Assembly: GCA_024743405.1 (NCBI GenBank) | Contig: JANSWP010000023.1 | Span: forward strand, 1 to 64,000 | Reading direction: 5' to 3' | DNA length: 64,000 nucleotides | Source of the DNA: Bacteroidota bacterium | GTDB lineage: Bacteria > Bacteroidota > Bacteroidia > Chitinophagales > Saprospiraceae | Shown: in pieces, positions 63,692 to 64,000 of the stretch | Position numbering within the stretch: the first letter of the stretch is position 1 | How the letters are laid out: each line of letters starts with the position of its first letter | Notes under the pieces: model-generated | Told to the model about the DNA's origin: nothing | The model's database searches: none | Seen by the model: only the letters and a program-made list of their open reading frames with translations | Translations under genes and position numbers: made by a program

Positions 63692-64000
63692 TTAGAATCG
63701 AATCATATATCCTGCATTGATGCCAAAACTCTTGTTTTGGACTTTTTCGCGCACCACAGGAATATCATAAACCTGAGTGAATCCATGAGAATATCGCGCA
63801 TCAACAAAAAATTGTCCGCCGCCCGTGTCGAATGCCACACCACCTCCGACTGTACCACCAACTTCAAATCTTTCATAACCAATACCATTCAAATCAAGTG
63901 GTGTTTCAAATAAATCTATCTCGAATAAAATATTGGCTCGTGTTTCTAATTTTCCACTAGTTGCATATCCCAAAGTTGGTCCAGCAACTAAATAAGCCTG
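63692..64000 (-). CDS. Outer-membrane beta-barrel protein, C-terminal part
   Basis: The reading frame continues past the window edge, so only the C-terminal 102 residues are seen. They alternate aromatic strands and short turns (QAYLVAGPTLGYATSGK, GGQFFVDARYSHGFTQVYD) and end in NAGYMIRF, with the terminal aromatic typical of outer-membrane barrels. It fits the PF13568-like barrel group of Bacteroidota. Function unknown. It converges with mce. Confidence 0.72.
   Translation of the reverse strand, partial: QAYLVAGPTLGYATSGKLETRANILFEIDLFETPLDLNGIGYERFEVGGTVGGGVAFDTGGGQFFVDARYSHGFTQVYDIPVVREKVQNKSFGINAGYMIRF

Overview
The window comes from a low-GC Bacteroidota genome, probably a Saprospira/Lewinella-type lineage. 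This rests on a type B and a type A type IX secretion (T9SS) sorting domain, TAnnTTTG-type promoters, a bacillithiol-type reductase (YpdA), a GlmU-like protein of the Bacteroidota type, and a Wzc/Wza/PHP-phosphatase capsule export set. No tRNA, rRNA or CRISPR array was seen.

Layout. 0-8.5 kb: housekeeping and small accessory genes (T9SS surface protein, YpdA, ROK sugar kinase, ribosomal protein L31, GlmU-like protein, methyltransferase, geranylgeranyl-reductase-like flavoprotein), a broken DUF4114 gene and a small lipoprotein. 8.8-11.3 kb: a large GAF-domain protein. 11.4-12.9 kb: a decayed DDE transposase. 13.2-47.7 kb: an almost entirely minus-strand capsule/exopolysaccharide locus. Reading with transcription it starts with a WlbC-WlbB-WlbA nucleotide-sugar cassette. 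It continues with PHP phosphatase-Wza-Wzc, a broken methyltransferase, a Wzx flippase, two nucleotidyltransferase-fold proteins, two sulfotransferases, three GT4 glycosyltransferases, two AsnB-type amidotransferases, a Wzy-like polymerase, a second methyltransferase, a bi-domain oxidoreductase, an alpha/alpha-toroid protein, a DUF354 protein, WecB, a UDP-sugar dehydrogenase, the initiating phosphoglycosyltransferase and Wzi. A strong terminator follows. 48-51.4 kb: LhgO, a dead IS1-family element and an SGNH hydrolase. 51.7-57.4 kb: a T9SS-secreted M4 metalloprotease and a TPR histidine kinase. 57.8-64 kb: hydrolase, SMUG2-type glycosylase, HAD phosphatase, Tat-exported oxidoreductase, NhaC antiporter, methylmalonyl-CoA epimerase and a truncated outer-membrane barrel.

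How the locus works (inference). WlbA/B/C, the UDP-sugar 6-dehydrogenase and the 2-epimerase would make a 2,3-diacetamido-uronic acid. The AsnB proteins may amidate its carboxylate, and the sulfotransferases and methyltransferases would decorate the chain. Wzx flips and Wzy polymerises the repeat unit, Wzc/PHP phosphatase control chain length, Wza exports and Wzi anchors. The nucleotidyltransferase-fold proteins have no obvious role.

The most unusual feature is a set of roughly 90-220 bp intergenic elements, each bounded by its own inverted repeat. Five of them share a core, CGTTAAAAATACTCGCC, then a variable small hairpin, then a CCTGTGCTTTTTGCC-like block. The outer arms differ between copies but match within each copy, which suggests that fold is selected rather than sequence. 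I do not recognise this as a named repeat family.
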